The notes beneath the pieces were generated by a model. That model was given only the letters and a program-made list of their open reading frames with translations. It had not been told where the DNA came from and ran no database searches. The translations under genes were made by a program, and so were the position numbers. 5,987 bases of DNA, taken from NCBI GenBank assembly GCA_904502165.1, contig CAJGDB010000104.1, forward strand, positions 1-5,987, written 5' to 3'. Below, one piece after another: positions 1 through 5,960 of the stretch. Every line of letters starts with the position of its first letter. Within the stretch, counting starts at the first letter, position 1. The DNA comes from an uncultured Akkermansia sp. Lineage in GTDB: Bacteria; Verrucomicrobiota; Verrucomicrobiia; Verrucomicrobiales; Akkermansiaceae.

Positions 1-1
1 G

Positions 2-28
2 CACAATCCCGAGAACCGCCCTGCATGA
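2..28 (+). CDS. Possible 3' end of an upstream gene overlapping queC (ATGA junction)
   Basis: One reading frame entering the window reads HNPENRPA and stops at TGA (26-28). This stop overlaps the queC start codon in an ATGA arrangement, a layout typical of translationally coupled genes. It would explain why queC has no visible ribosome binding site. Only eight codons are visible, so no family can be assigned. A queuosine-pathway gene such as queD or queE would be a natural neighbour, but that is a guess. The other two frames are also open here, so this may not be a gene at all. Confidence 0.3.
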   Translation, partial: HNPENRPA

Positions 29-687
29 GAGTAGCTGTTCTTCTCTCCGGCGGGCTGGATTCCACCACCGCCCTGCACTGGGCTCTGCGCCACCACCAGG
101 TCGTCTGCGCCCTTTCCTTCGACTACGGCAGCAACCACGCTGCCCGTGAGCTTGCCTGTGCCCGCTGGCAGGCAGAGCAAGTCGGCGTGCCGCACCACGA
201 AATTGACATCCGCGCCATCTCCGCCCACCTGGAAAGCGCCCTGCTTAACGGCGCAGATGCCATCCCCACCGGGGATTATGCAGAGGAGAGCATGAAACAG
301 ACCGTCGTCCCTTTCCGCAACGGCATCTTCCTTTCCATTGCGGCCGGTATTGCCGAAAGCAAGGGCGCAGAAGGCCTTGTTATCGCCGCCCATGGTGGTG
401 ACCACGCCCTCTACCCCGACTGCCGTGAGGATTTCATGGCCGCCATGTCAGCCGCCATCACCCACGGCACCTACGCCCGGCTGCAGATACTCCGCCCCTT
501 CATCGCCAACACCAAGGCAGAAATCACCGCCATCGGTGCAGAACTCGGGGTTGACTTTGCCCAAACCTATTCCTGCTACTGCGGCGGCGAACACCACTGC
601 GGCCAATGCGCCACCTGCCGCGAACGTAAGGAATCCTTTGCCGCCGCCGGCATCCCCGACCCCACCCTTTATCTGAAACAGGACTGA
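25..687 (+). CDS. queC: 7-cyano-7-deazaguanine synthase QueC
   Basis: QueC converts 7-carboxy-7-deazaguanine to preQ0 in the cytoplasm, using ATP and ammonia. PreQ0 is the precursor of queuosine in tRNA. The 220-residue length is normal for the family. The N-terminus carries the PP-loop ATP-binding motif SGGLDST (residues 8-14). Further family signatures are VPFRNGIFLSIAAG (about 95-108) and the GGDHALYPDCREDF stretch (124-137). The zinc site near the C-terminus is Cys184, Cys192, Cys195 and Cys198, within the SCYCGGEHHCGQCATCRER stretch. Cys186 is an additional cysteine inside this cluster, at a position that varies in the family. The ATG at 25 is chosen because the PP-loop normally begins within about ten residues of the start. 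The frame is open upstream to the window edge, but the upstream residues do not look like QueC. No Shine-Dalgarno is visible, so translation may be coupled to an upstream gene. The assignment is secure. Confidence 0.97.
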   Translation: MRVAVLLSGGLDSTTALHWALRHHQVVCALSFDYGSNHAARELACARWQAEQVGVPHHEIDIRAISAHLESALLNGADAIPTGDYAEESMKQTVVPFRNGIFLSIAAGIAESKGAEGLVIAAHGGDHALYPDCREDFMAAMSAAITHGTYARLQILRPFIANTKAEITAIGAELGVDFAQTYSCYCGGEHHCGQCATCRERKESFAAAGIPDPTLYLKQD

Positions 688-753
688 AGGCGCTTTACGC
701 TGCTGCTTCACCCATATTCTGCTTTTTTTTGCCTTGGGGTGGGCACTATTTGC

Positions 754-781
754 TTGCTTCCTGCGGTGCAGATGATAGAAT
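754..781 (+). promoter_or_regulatory. Candidate sigma-70-type promoter for the SGNH/PEP-CTERM gene
   Basis: This lies in the 155-bp gap between queC and the large surface-protein gene. TTGCTT (754-759) and TAGAAT (776-781) are separated by 16 bp. The -10 matches consensus at five of six positions and the -35 at three. Transcription would start near 788 and give a leader of about 55 nt. A second -10-like hexamer, GATAAT (788-793), lacks a good -35 partner. The rest of the gap holds a T8 tract (723-730), described under rejected items, and the C-tract hairpin listed separately. The assignment rests on motif matching only. Confidence 0.35.
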
Positions 782-796
782 ATATGCGATAATAAT

Positions 797-816
797 CCCC
801 CCCCCGATTTGGTGGG
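797..816 (+). repeat. C9 homopolymer with adjoining small hairpin in the leader
   Basis: Nine consecutive cytosines (797-805) are followed by GATTT and GGTGGG (811-816). Positions 800-805 can pair with 811-816 as a six-position stem with one C/T mismatch and a five-base loop. The element lies between the candidate promoter and the start codon at 843, so it would be in the mRNA leader. Homopolymeric C tracts are prone to slipped-strand length change. Whether this one varies, or affects expression, cannot be seen from one sequence. Confidence 0.4.
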
Positions 817-842
817 ATGTATCTCTTCGAACAACTTTTACT

Positions 843-3800
843 ATGAAACGCACCTTATTCCTTGCAACCATTCTCGCAAGCTGTCTGGGTAACCTCAACG
901 CAGCAACATATACGAATCTCACTGAATCCTGGTGCGATGAAACCAACAACGTCATCTACAATGGTCAGGGATACTTTGCTGTTGAATCAGCCGCCAATAC
1001 ATCGGTAGATATCACCATTGACCTGGAATCACTGGTCAGCTATGTAAATTCTAACGACTACAAGACAGGCAACTATCTGTTACTGTGGGACTGTGATGTT
1101 GCAGACTACGGTCTGGCAGACAATGCGGATACCAGTAAGGATAACGGAAGCCGGGTACCATACCTCTCTGGCTATTGGGATGGTGCTTCCTGGAACTCAA
1201 CGACTAATAATATCCCGTATACGGATCTGAGTACATATGCAGTCAATGGTTATGTTACGCTCAATATCACCAATAGCACCACACAAGGTGTAACGATAAG
1301 CACCAGGAACAGCGAAGGGACCTCAGAAACGCTGTACGAAGCTGACAGCCTCAAAACCGGAAGCAACACAAAGACCTACGGGTATTATGTGAATCTGAAC
1401 TATGTAACTTCCGTAACACTTAACACCACTTCCACCCTGGATACAGACTCCTACGTTCCCCCCGCGGATTACAGCAAACCCTTTGAAAGCCAGCGCACCG
1501 ACGGCACCAGCATTGGCCGAGTCACCTTCCTGGGTGATTCCATTACCCATGGCGTCAACGACCAGAGTTATCGCTGGCAATTCTTCAAGATTCTGACAGA
1601 TAATGGCATCGAGAACGAAATAGTTGGTCCGAGGGAAGGATATTACAACACCCCCGGCCACACAGAGGATGCAGGGACAAGCTATGGCGGCGCAGAGTTC
1701 GCCAATGTCCACCTGGCGCAGGCTTCGGGCCGAACCCACAACATCATCTCCGGCAGCACGTCGCATACTTTCAATGGTACCAGCTACAGCTCCGGCGTAA
1801 ACTATGGTGCACACTCCACATCCAGCACAGCGAAAAAATTCGATAGCAATACGTGGTTCTGCATGATGGGGACGAATGATTTGTTGTCCGACACCCCCAA
1901 TTCCGGCCCCACGACCGATCAATATGCAGAACAGATGCAGAAGGTCCTGGGTGGCAAAGTCACCTACGATTCAGCAAACGACAAGTACAACTGGACAGCC
2001 GGTGAAAACTGGGGAACCATGAGTGCTATTGTGAACGATGTGTACACTGATGGAGATACATTCTACATGCTTTCCATCACCCCCTGGGGAAGCCACAGCA
2101 ACCACAACCGTGACATGGACCACTACGCCGGAGCGGAATTCAACCGCAACCTGGAAGAGTGGACCAAGGCCTATTCTTCCCAGACGGGCAAGAAGGTTGT
2201 CTATGTTGATGTGACACGCGGTATGATTGACCAGACATCAACCAATCGCTCCATGGGTCACGATGCATTCTTCAACAACAGCGGTGACCGCTTGCACCCG
2301 AATGACCAGGGCTCCATTATCATGGCTGGTAATCTTGCCCGCGCCATGGGTATTGGTGGCCGCACTGCCGGGCTGGAGCGCCAGGGCACCAGCAGCTGGA
2401 ACGGGGCCTCCATCGGCACAGTTACCGCTGACACCACACAACTTGTTGCAGAAAACGCCTTTACCATGACCGATGGCTACACCATCGACTTTGCCGCCCA
2501 TTTCGGCAACGGCGCAGCTGATGGCTGGCTGGCCGCAGACAAGGCGCTGAGCATCTCCCTGGGCGACGGAACCAACAGCGGCACACTGAACCTGAGCGAA
2601 GGCTACATTATGTGGGGCTCGGATATTCTTTTCTGTTGGGATAACTCCACCCTGGCAGATGAAGGCAACCTGCGCGTTGCATGGCACAATGGCAACACGG
2701 CAGACAATGTGCTGAGCGGTTACTATGTCTGGCTGGGGGACATGCTAATCGGCCAGGGGCTGGATGCAACTACAGGTGAAGGCCTGAATGGCATTCTTGT
2801 CTCTGCCAAGGGAGCAGATGGCACTATTACCGGGCTCACCTGGGCAGATAAAGCCTATGCCCCGACAACCCAGGGCATGAGCTCTGCTGAAAATGCCTAT
2901 TACACCACCCAGAATCCGGCAATGGTCAATGGTCTGGTGACTAACACCGCCTATACCACAAGTGGTAAGGACTTCTCAGCCGCCACAGAAGTGACACTCA
3001 CAAGCTCCACGCATATTTTTACCTCCGCCCCCGAGGATAATACAGACAGGACCGTCGTGCTGAACGAAGCAAACGGATGGACGGGTATGACCTCCGCAGC
3101 GAATAGCGGTGAACTGAACGTGCAGCTGACAGGTAAGGTCACCAATACCATTTTTGGTGCCATGAGTAATGCCACCGAGGCGGTTCTCACTCTGGAACTG
3201 GCAGAGGGAGCTGAAATTGGTGGCGGCACTTATGATGGTAAGACTGCAGCCATTGCCGGTTCCTATGGAGGTGGTGATGCAGAATCCTTCCACGTCTATC
3301 TCAATGGTGCCACCATTGGAGGCGATGTCGTAGGCGGCTCCATCAATAACAATGGTGTCATTGGTGATGTCAGGCTCGTATTAAACGGCGGCAGCATCAA
3401 TGGTAATATCATCGGCGGCTCTAAGGTCGACGCAGGTGTGGTAAACAAGGCCAGCATTATCGTGACAGGCGGTACCATTACCGGCAATATCAATGCCGGT
3501 GGCGACGCCGGTACTATCGGCAATACCAGTGTCACCATCACCGGCGGTACCATCAAGGGAAACATCATCAAGGGCACCGCAGCTGAGAAGAATGAGGCCG
3601 TCGTCTCTGTGACCGTGGAAGGCAACAGCGCAAGCATCGGTGGTAACATCACTGCAGACAAGGTAACGCTGCGCGGTGTGACGGCTTCTGACAGTGAAGC
3701 AGGCTTTGATAAATATGCAGGGCTCATTACCACCGGCTCATTGACCCTTGACAATGTACAAGTGGACTTGAAAGCCGAGCTGAGTAAAGACATCTCTACC

Positions 3801-4361
3801 ATAGAGGTAGAGAACCGCTCTAACACAAGTGCTGTGATGGGGGAGAGATTCTCCCTTGACAAGCTTTTCCTGAGCAACGACACCACATTCAGCGCCTACA
3901 AGGCAGACACCGCTGCCAACAGCGCCATGAGCGAATACGAAAGCTCCCTGTTTATCACCTTGCTGGAGGTAGGTAAAGGAGCCACACTTAATGCCAACCT
4001 GGTATTCAACAATAATTCCGTGCTGATACTGAATGATTCGCTCACTATGGGCAGCGATGTGGCGCTCTTTTCCGGTATGAGTCTGACGCTCTCTGATGCC
4101 ATGCTCAATGAGCTGTATGGCATGAATGAGGTGGCCCTCTTCACCGGGGTGGACAAGCTTACGCTGGATGGTCAGGAACTGGCAGATGGTATCAGAATCT
4201 CTGCCAATTCCATTTTCAGCAACCTTGACCCGGAATGGGACTTCAACCTCTCCTTCTCGGGCGGGACAGTAAGCATTTACGCTATACCTGAGCCGGCCAC
4301 AGCCACGCTCAGCCTGCTGGCTCTCGCCGGTCTGGCCATGCGCCGCCGTCGTCGCGTGTAA
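843..4361 (+). CDS. Secreted multidomain SGNH/GDSL esterase with Gly-rich repeats and PEP-CTERM sorting tail
   Basis: A 1172-residue exported protein. The ATG at 843 is chosen because it opens a classical signal peptide (MKRTLFLATILASCLGNLNA, cleavage near residue 20-21). A longer frame from TTG at 729 would bury that signal behind 38 unconvincing residues. Residues of about 22-205 form an aromatic- and Asn/Thr-rich, probably beta-sheet domain that I do not recognise. Residues of about 227-500 are an SGNH hydrolase: GDSIT with nucleophile Ser233, Gly282/Gly283 as candidate block II, GTND with Asn345, and DRLHP with Asp482 and His485. Residues of about 505-670 look like a beta-rich accessory domain, and 817-939 are Gly-rich repeats. 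The tail is PEP (1149-1151), a short hydrophobic segment and Arg1167-1171, the PEP-CTERM pattern handled by exosortases; no exosortase is present here. The likely role is carbohydrate or lipid ester hydrolysis at the cell surface (inference; substrate unknown). The gene appears monocistronic and ends in a strong terminator. Confidence 0.93.
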   Translation: MKRTLFLATILASCLGNLNAATYTNLTESWCDETNNVIYNGQGYFAVESAANTSVDITIDLESLVSYVNSNDYKTGNYLLLWDCDVADYGLADNADTSKDNGSRVPYLSGYWDGASWNSTTNNIPYTDLSTYAVNGYVTLNITNSTTQGVTISTRNSEGTSETLYEADSLKTGSNTKTYGYYVNLNYVTSVTLNTTSTLDTDSYVPPADYSKPFESQRTDGTSIGRVTFLGDSITHGVNDQSYRWQFFKILTDNGIENEIVGPREGYYNTPGHTEDAGTSYGGAEFANVHLAQASGRTHNIISGSTSHTFNGTSYSSGVNYGAHSTSSTAKKFDSNTWFCMMGTNDLLSDTPNSGPTTDQYAEQMQKVLGGKVTYDSANDKYNWTAGENWGTMSAIVNDVYTDGDTFYMLSITPWGSHSNHNRDMDHYAGAEFNRNLEEWTKAYSSQTGKKVVYVDVTRGMIDQTSTNRSMGHDAFFNNSGDRLHPNDQGSIIMAGNLARAMGIGGRTAGLERQGTSSWNGASIGTVTADTTQLVAENAFTMTDGYTIDFAAHFGNGAADGWLAADKALSISLGDGTNSGTLNLSEGYIMWGSDILFCWDNSTLADEGNLRVAWHNGNTADNVLSGYYVWLGDMLIGQGLDATTGEGLNGILVSAKGADGTITGLTWADKAYAPTTQGMSSAENAYYTTQNPAMVNGLVTNTAYTTSGKDFSAATEVTLTSSTHIFTSAPEDNTDRTVVLNEANGWTGMTSAANSGELNVQLTGKVTNTIFGAMSNATEAVLTLELAEGAEIGGGTYDGKTAAIAGSYGGGDAESFHVYLNGATIGGDVVGGSINNNGVIGDVRLVLNGGSINGNIIGGSKVDAGVVNKASIIVTGGTITGNINAGGDAGTIGNTSVTITGGTIKGNIIKGTAAEKNEAVVSVTVEGNSASIGGNITADKVTLRGVTASDSEAGFDKYAGLITTGSLTLDNVQVDLKAELSKDISTIEVENRSNTSAVMGERFSLDKLFLSNDTTFSAYKADTAANSAMSEYESSLFITLLEVGKGATLNANLVFNNNSVLILNDSLTMGSDVALFSGMSLTLSDAMLNELYGMNEVALFTGVDKLTLDGQELADGIRISANSIFSNLDPEWDFNLSFSGGTVSIYAIPEPATATLSLLALAGLAMRRRRRV
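3291..3656 (+). repeat. In-gene Gly-rich tandem repeats of 25-27 residues
   Basis: Residues of about 817-939 of the surface protein contain five diverged copies of a unit resembling V-x-L-x-G-G-x-I-x-G-N-I-x-G-G followed by a variable linker. The aligned DNA cores start at 3306, 3387, 3468 and 3543, so the spacing is 81, 81 and 75 bp. The fifth copy (near 3621) is degenerate. The third and fourth copies share the 11-mer GGCGGTACCAT at 3468 and 3543. The regular hydrophobic and Gly/Asn alternation suggests a beta-solenoid stalk, as in many autotransporter-like surface proteins. The fold is inference. No C-terminal outer-membrane barrel is visible; the tail is PEP-CTERM instead. Confidence 0.75.
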
Positions 4362-4392
4362 GTGTGGAGAACGACTCCCGATAAATGATTTC

Positions 4393-4421
4393 AACACGCG
4401 CCTCTGGCGCGTGTTTTTTTT
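4393..4421 (+). terminator. Strong rho-independent terminator after the surface-protein gene
   Basis: A perfect 10-bp stem, AACACGCGCC (4393-4402) with GGCGCGTGTT (4406-4415), encloses a TCT loop and runs into eight T residues (4414-4421). It begins 31 bp after the stop codon of the surface-protein gene. It separates that unit from the downstream lipoprotein gene, which therefore needs its own promoter. Confidence 0.95.
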
Positions 4422-4467
4422 GCATACTACCGGCACGGAGCCAGCTCACCCAGCAGGAGGAAACGAC

Positions 4468-4496
4468 TTGACTTTCAGGGCAGCACGCGGTAAACT
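4468..4496 (+). promoter_or_regulatory. Sigma-70-type promoter for the lipoprotein gene
   Basis: TTGACT (4468-4473, five of six consensus positions) and TAAACT (4491-4496, four of six) are separated by the optimal 17 bp. Transcription would start near 4503 and give a leader of about 30 nt before the ATG at 4532. The position just after a strong terminator and before an isolated gene supports it. The -10 box lies inside a perfect inverted repeat, listed separately. Confidence 0.6.
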
Positions 4497-4502
4497 ACCG
4501 CG
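4486..4502. promoter_or_regulatory. Perfect 17-bp dyad over the -10 box, candidate operator
   Basis: CGCGGTA (4486-4492) and TACCGCG (4496-4502) are exact inverted copies around AAC. The dyad covers the whole candidate -10 hexamer and ends at about the expected transcription start. A dimeric repressor bound here would block polymerase, so an operator is the simplest reading. There is no U tract after it, so it is not a terminator. No regulator gene is in the window. Confidence 0.5.
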
Positions 4503-4531
4503 GTTTTCTCTTTACAGACCCCACAGTTTTC

Positions 4532-5200
4532 ATGAAGAGCGCGCTACTGATCATTCCCCTTTGTCTCACACTTGCCGCATGCCATTCGGGCAACCAGCAA
4601 CAGGCCCGGGCCATGCGGAAAGCCACTTTGCAGAACAGGCAGTATGCCAGGGAAGCCTCTGCCCGCCATGAACAGGAGCGCGATACCAGATTCGCAGACT
4701 TCAGGAACAAGCTGGCCCAGGCCAGGAGCGCCGTCTATATGCGGCAGCGCGGAGACTGCTGCTGCACCGGGGCTGAGCTGCCGCCGGTGGGCAAAGTAGC
4801 ACTTTCTGCGGCAGAGTTCCAGGAGCTGATGAGCATCCTCTCCCTTGCCACAGCCCCGCCCCTGATGAATGAAGCCCACATACTCACCCCCTATGAAGCC
4901 AGGGCGCGGCAGACCGCGGACGGCAGCTGGCAGGTGGAGAAGGAAGAACGCCTGGTTGCCAGCATCACTCCCCCTCCCCCGGTAGACCAGCTCAGGCTGC
5001 TGGATGCCCGGGGCAAAACCCTTGTGAGCATAGCTATCGGCAATGGTCTCGACAAGATTTCCCGCCAGGAAAAATATACCCATGCCATATGGGAGCGGAA
5101 CTATCTGCATGCCCTGCTCCCCGATGAGGCCTTTACGCGCTACGAAAACCTGCCCTCACGCCAGAAGTTCCTGAAACTCTGCGACCGGGTGGGGCATTGA
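4532..5200 (+). CDS. Putative lipoprotein of unknown function
   Basis: A 222-residue protein with a type II signal peptide: MK, a hydrophobic stretch, then the lipobox LAAC with Cys17 as the lipidated residue and His18-Ser19 after it. The lack of Asp at position +2 would favour the outer membrane under the E. coli rule, which may not hold in this phylum. Residues of about 20-70 are charged, Arg/Gln/Ala-rich and probably helical. A CCC triplet sits at 76-78 and a PPPP stretch at 147-150. Residues of about 152-172 (LRLLDARGKTLVSIAIGNG) look like a short beta-hairpin. I do not recognise the family. The ATG at 4532 is fixed by the signal peptide. No Shine-Dalgarno precedes it at the usual spacing. 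The gene has its own promoter and appears monocistronic; its only downstream neighbour converges on it. Confidence 0.85.
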   Translation: MKSALLIIPLCLTLAACHSGNQQQARAMRKATLQNRQYAREASARHEQERDTRFADFRNKLAQARSAVYMRQRGDCCCTGAELPPVGKVALSAAEFQELMSILSLATAPPLMNEAHILTPYEARARQTADGSWQVEKEERLVASITPPPPVDQLRLLDARGKTLVSIAIGNGLDKISRQEKYTHAIWERNYLHALLPDEAFTRYENLPSRQKFLKLCDRVGH

Positions 5201-5216
5201 TGCAGAGCGCATCTTC

Positions 5217-5237
5217 AACAGCACCCGAACCGCTGTT
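5217..5237. terminator. Weak hairpin between the convergent genes
   Basis: AACAGC (5217-5222) and GCTGTT (5232-5237) can form a 6-bp stem with a nine-base loop. It lies in the 36-bp gap between the lipoprotein and nrdG stop codons and just reaches the nrdG stop. On the plus strand it is followed by TATCTG and on the minus strand by TGAAGATG, so neither side has a proper U tract. It may end transcription of the two facing genes, but the evidence is slight. Confidence 0.25.
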
Positions 5238-5938
5238 TATCTGTACCGGTCTTCCGGGAAGTTGCGGTAGCCGATGGTGAGCGGGCTCATATCGTCGAGC
5301 AGACGGCGGTCGTAGCGCCGGGTGGGCGGTTCCAGGTTGCCGAGGGTCTTGCCCTTATCCGGCTCAAAGAAGAACTGGAGGTAGTAGTTGCCCTTGTAGC
5401 CCAGGGCATGGGTATCGCGAATCATGCGGAGGATATCCGCTTCGTCCAGGAGGTCGGGATGCACGGTGGTGCGTACTTCGTGTTCCACACCGAAAAGGAT
5501 GAGGGTTTTGAGCGTTTCCTGGTAGCGCTCGAACAGGAGCTTGCCCCCGGGGAGCCGCCAGCTGCGGTTGGAGGGCATCTTGTTATCCAGCGCCACGTAG
5601 TTGATGAGCCCTTCCTCCAGCAGGGCGCGGATAACATGGGGGTTGCTGCCGTTGGTGTCTACCTTGATGAGGTAGCCCAGTTTCTTGATTTCGCGGCAGA
5701 CTTCTGCAATATCAGGGTTGAGGGTGGACTCTCCCCCGGAGAGCACAACGGCATCTAAAAAGCCGGCGCGCTCCCGGAGGAAAGCCATCTCATCCTGCCC
5801 CCCGCCATGACTCAGAACCAGTTCCGGATTATAGCAGTAGGGGCAACGCAGATTACACCCGGTGTACCAGAAGATACAGGCCGCTTTTTTCGGGTAATCC
5901 AGAAAGGTAAGCGGGGTGATATCTGCGGGGTGACGCAT
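5237..5938 (-). CDS. nrdG: Anaerobic ribonucleoside-triphosphate reductase activating protein (NrdG2-type radical SAM)
   Basis: Proteins of this family use S-adenosylmethionine and a 4Fe-4S cluster to install the glycyl radical on NrdD, the class III reductase that makes dNTPs without oxygen. The 233-residue sequence begins with the family signature ITPLTFLDYP (7-16). It continues into the cluster motif CNLRCPYC (Cys28, Cys32, Cys35) and then PELVL. SGGE (67-70) is the SAM-binding GGE motif. DTNG (94-97) and the YVALDNK stretch (114-120) match the usual DTNG and YVAMDIK positions. The start is well fixed: an in-frame TAG (5942-5944) lies two codons before the ATG. Only a weak AGG precedes the start. 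A gene end 22 bp upstream on the same strand suggests an operon, in which nrdD would be the expected partner. This subfamily is longer than the E. coli NrdG (about 150 residues). A role as activase of a different glycyl radical enzyme is possible but less likely. Confidence 0.9.
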   Translation of the reverse strand: MRHPADITPLTFLDYPKKAACIFWYTGCNLRCPYCYNPELVLSHGGGQDEMAFLRERAGFLDAVVLSGGESTLNPDIAEVCREIKKLGYLIKVDTNGSNPHVIRALLEEGLINYVALDNKMPSNRSWRLPGGKLLFERYQETLKTLILFGVEHEVRTTVHPDLLDEADILRMIRDTHALGYKGNYYLQFFFEPDKGKTLGNLEPPTRRYDRRLLDDMSPLTIGYRNFPEDRYR

Positions 5939-5947
5939 AACCTATGG

Positions 5948-5960
5948 TTCGCAACGCGAA
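5948..5960 (-). other. Short inverted repeat in the gap before nrdG
   Basis: Read on the minus strand, TTCGC and GCGAA flank GTT, a perfect 5-bp stem with a three-base loop. It fills most of the 22-bp gap between the upstream stop codon and the nrdG start. It has no U tract, so it is not a terminator. It could influence processing or translation of nrdG, or be chance. Confidence 0.25.

Noticed and set aside
686..730. Possible terminator for queC: imperfect hairpin 686-709 and T8 tract 723-730
   Set aside because: The stem (GAAG/CTTC plus GCG/CGC) is broken by a five-base bulge and lies 13 bases before the T run. It is not a canonical intrinsic terminator, although transcription may still end here.
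729..842. 38-residue N-terminal extension of the surface protein from a TTG at 729
   Set aside because: It would place the clear signal peptide internally, crosses the candidate promoter and the C9 tract, and has no ribosome binding site. The ATG at 843 is the better start.
3291..3656. CRISPR-like or mobile repeat array
   Set aside because: The repeats are diverged, in frame with the protein, spaced by multiples of three and lack uniform spacers. They are protein repeats.
3291..4361. Autotransporter (type V secretion) reading of the repeat-containing protein
   Set aside because: The repeats resemble autotransporter passenger repeats, but there is no C-terminal beta-barrel. The protein ends in a PEP-CTERM tail.
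3738..4436. Minus-strand open frame of 232 codons opposite the end of the surface-protein gene
   Set aside because: It spans the strong terminator, has no recognisable motif, and lies opposite a well-supported gene. The other long antisense frames over this gene (for example 3296-3886 and 1323-1922) are rejected for the same reasons.
5237..5938. Radical SAM protein as QueE, which would pair with queC in preQ0 synthesis
   Set aside because: The TPLTFLDYP start, the CNLRCPYCYNPEL cluster region and the DTNG and YVALDNK motifs fit the NrdG2-type activase. It is also on the opposite strand and more than 4.5 kb from queC.
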